From positions 1-6,583 of the forward strand of contig CABTWT010000063.1 in NCBI GenBank assembly GCA_902488555.1: a stretch of DNA of 6,583 nucleotides, read 5' to 3'. Of the stretch, positions 5,765-6,583 are shown in pieces. Position 1 is the first letter of the stretch. Each line of letters opens with the position of its first letter. Both the position numbers and the translations under genes were made by a program. The stretch comes from an uncultured Anaerococcus sp. (GTDB lineage: Bacteria > Bacillota_A > Clostridia > Tissierellales > Peptoniphilaceae). Below the pieces are notes generated by a model, which searched no databases, had not been told where the DNA came from, and saw only the letters and a list, made by a program, of their open reading frames with translations.

Positions 5765-6037
5765 ATGATAAATATTCGTCCTATATCAGATTTAAGAAAT
5801 AATTTTACAGATATTGAAAAAGAAGTTAATAGCACAGACTCACCTGTTTTTCTAACTAAAAATGGATATGGATCAATGGTTGTAATGAGCTTAGATCATT
5901 ATGCAAGTTTGACAGATACTATTGAGAGAAAATTAGATCAGGCTGATATGATTGCTGATACTAATACAGAGAGATTAGATCATAATGATGTTTTTAATAA
6001 TATTAGGAACAGGATAGATGAACAATCAAACCTATAG
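5765..6037 (+). CDS. Phd/YefM-family type II antitoxin
   Basis: A 90-residue protein of typical family length, with AAAGGAG 9 bp before ATG 5765. The N-terminal half (INIRPISDLRNNFTDI, then SPVFLTKNGYGSMVVMSLDHY) is the characteristic Phd/YefM fold. It dimerises and binds operator DNA to repress its own operon. The charged C-terminal half (about 52-90) would be the flexible segment that wraps and neutralises the toxin. The adjacent toxin frame overlaps its last 20 bases, the normal antitoxin-first order with translational coupling. That toxin is broken here, so the antitoxin appears to be an orphan. It could still repress its promoter or neutralise a related toxin elsewhere in the genome. The reading frame is intact. 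Confidence 0.9.
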   Translation: MINIRPISDLRNNFTDIEKEVNSTDSPVFLTKNGYGSMVVMSLDHYASLTDTIERKLDQADMIADTNTERLDHNDVFNNIRNRIDEQSNL

Positions 6038-6333
6038 AATTAATTACCTACCATTATTTGAACAGGATTTAAATGAGATAGTTGATTACATCACTGTGGA
6101 TTTACAAAATCCTGCTGCTGCTCATAAGTTAGTTTGATAAAGTTGAAAAAGCAATAATAAAAAGACTTGATAATCCTTTAATGTAAGCACCATATAGTTC
6201 TAGTAAAACGAGACAATATCAATATTATAGGATAAATGTTGACAGTTATGCTATATTTTATGTAGTTATAGATGATGTGATGGAAGTTAGAAGGATACTT
6301 TATTCTAGAAGAGATATTGCTGAACTTATATAA
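6018..6333 (+). pseudogene. RelE/ParE-family toxin, inactivated by frameshift and nonsense codon
   Basis: The frame opens at ATG 6018, inside the antitoxin end, and reads NQTYRINYLPLFEQDLNEIV to about residue 38, then stops at TGA 6135-6137. Removing one T in the TTT run at 6133-6135 restores a frame that continues DKVEKAIIKRLDNPLM. That frame meets TAA at 6184-6186, then resumes as APYSSSKTRQYQYYRINVDS and ends IFYVV...VRRILYSRRDIAELI at TAA 6331-6333. The repaired protein of about 104 residues has the order expected of RelE/ParE toxins: an N-terminal helical pair, the YYRINV and IFYVV strands, then the RRILYSRRD end. In relatives the position of the second stop is often tyrosine in a PL-Y-x-PY context. 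Two independent lesions favour true decay over a single sequencing error. The family is thought to cleave mRNA (RelE) or inhibit gyrase (ParE); which applies cannot be told. Confidence 0.85.
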
Positions 6334-6358
6334 TATTATTATATTGACATTTATACCT

Positions 6359-6417
6359 TGTCATCCTCGAGGGAGTAATAAGCCGTCCGCTCGCTCTAGG
6401 ACCGACCGAAGGATCTT
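6359..6417. repeat. REP-like short repeat, copy 2
   Basis: TCCTCGAGGGAG (6364-6375) and CTCGCTCTAGGA (6390-6401) form a 12-position stem with two mismatches and a 14-nt loop. CCGAC and then CGAAGGATCTT (6407-6417) follow. The architecture (TCCT...AGGA hairpin, short spacer, CGAAGGATCTT) matches the copy at 5541-5582. It starts 25 bases after the end of the broken toxin gene. Intergenic repeats ending in CGAAGGATC are familiar from several bacterial genomes. That resemblance is from memory and untested here. Confidence 0.55.
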
Positions 6418-6430
6418 TACAAAGAAATTA

Positions 6431-6451
6431 AAAAGAAAATATTTTTCTTTT
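6431..6451. repeat. Perfect A/T-rich inverted repeat
   Basis: AAAAGAAAA (6431-6439) and TTTTCTTTT (6443-6451) are exact reverse complements around TAT. The palindrome TATTTAAATA (6451-6460) and a T-run (6461-6466) follow. The stem is nearly all A-T, so it would be weak as a terminator. It bridges the REP-like repeat and the GC-rich hairpin. Confidence 0.5.
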
Positions 6452-6485
6452 ATTTAAATATTTTTTAAGGCTGTACCTTCGTACC

Positions 6486-6536
6486 TCGGGGGATAGGAAT
6501 TAGGGGTAGCGGAGACCCCTTTTTCCTTTCCCCCGA
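6486..6536. repeat. Long imperfect hairpin, GC-rich
   Basis: TCGGGGGATAGGAA (6486-6499) pairs with TTCCTTTCCCCCGA (6523-6536) with a single T-T mismatch. After a 2x2 internal loop, AGGGGT (6502-6507) pairs with ACCCCT (6515-6520) around the 7-nt loop AGCGGAG. In all, 19 of 22 stem positions pair. The inner GGGGT/ACCCC stem is followed by five Ts (6520-6524), so it could act alone as a terminator on the plus strand, in competition with the longer fold. Confidence 0.6.
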
Positions 6537-6583
6537 TCCCCCTATACCTTCTACACCCCCACCGCCACTGCGTGGTGCAATGA

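Larger units (their letters stand above)
6334..6583. other. Non-coding right end with abrupt GC-rich segments
   Basis: No credible gene was seen on either strand. The stretch holds a REP-like repeat (6359-6417), an A/T-only hairpin region (6431-6451) and a G/C-run hairpin (6486-6536). A C-rich tail follows with a small dyad, CCAC-TGC-GTGG, near the right edge (about 6562-6575). Base composition switches sharply from AT-rich to GC-rich near 6470, unlike every gene in the window. The last bases are ATGA, but nothing marks a gene start. Confidence 0.5.

Noticed and set aside
6344..6372. TTGACA at 6344-6349 as a promoter for a transcript running off the right edge
   Set aside because: No -10 sequence occurs at suitable spacing; the region is taken up by the REP-like hairpin.

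Overview
The window reads as low-GC Firmicute DNA. Codon use is AT-rich, ribosome binding sites are strong AGGAG type, and terminators are hairpins followed by T-runs. A butyrate-type 3-hydroxyacyl-CoA dehydrogenase/thiolase pair sits beside a SpaH/EbpB-like sortase-anchored pilin. That combination fits an anaerobic coccus of the Peptoniphilaceae (Anaerococcus, Peptoniphilus or Finegoldia type). This assignment is inference; no rRNA or other marker gene is present.

Layout. Bases 1-72 are the 3' end of a 3-hydroxybutyryl-CoA dehydrogenase. It is followed 27 bp later by a complete acetyl-CoA acetyltransferase (100-1287), and the pair ends at a perfect 12-bp hairpin terminator. A gene-free stretch of about 480 bp follows. 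It holds a good promoter (1460-1488) and an unusually long leader, rich in inverted repeats, for the major pilin gene at 1817-4000. The pilin has a signal peptide, a VYPKN pilin motif, Ig-like isopeptide domains and an IPQTG anchor. It is closed by its own terminator (4046-4076), and no sortase is present. An unrecognised four-helix membrane protein (4095-4892) starts only 18 bp after that terminator.

From about 4890 the DNA becomes more AT-rich and accessory in character. It contains a small hypothetical gene (5172-5429) preceded by an overlapping short reading frame, then a Phd/YefM antitoxin (5765-6037). The overlapping RelE/ParE-type toxin partner (6018-6333) is broken by a single-base frameshift and a nonsense codon. 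This toxin-antitoxin remnant is flanked by two copies of a short REP-like motif (5541-5582 and 6359-6417). The window ends in a locally GC-rich, non-coding stretch with a long imperfect hairpin (6486-6536).

Function. The first two genes belong to one pathway, interconverting acetyl-CoA, acetoacetyl-CoA and 3-hydroxybutyryl-CoA in butyrate metabolism. The pilin is a separate surface-adhesion unit. The right-hand third looks like a decaying accessory region. I see no clearly new multi-gene system. The most unexplained signals are the structured pilin leader, the REP-like pair around the broken toxin-antitoxin locus, and the GC-rich terminal hairpin.
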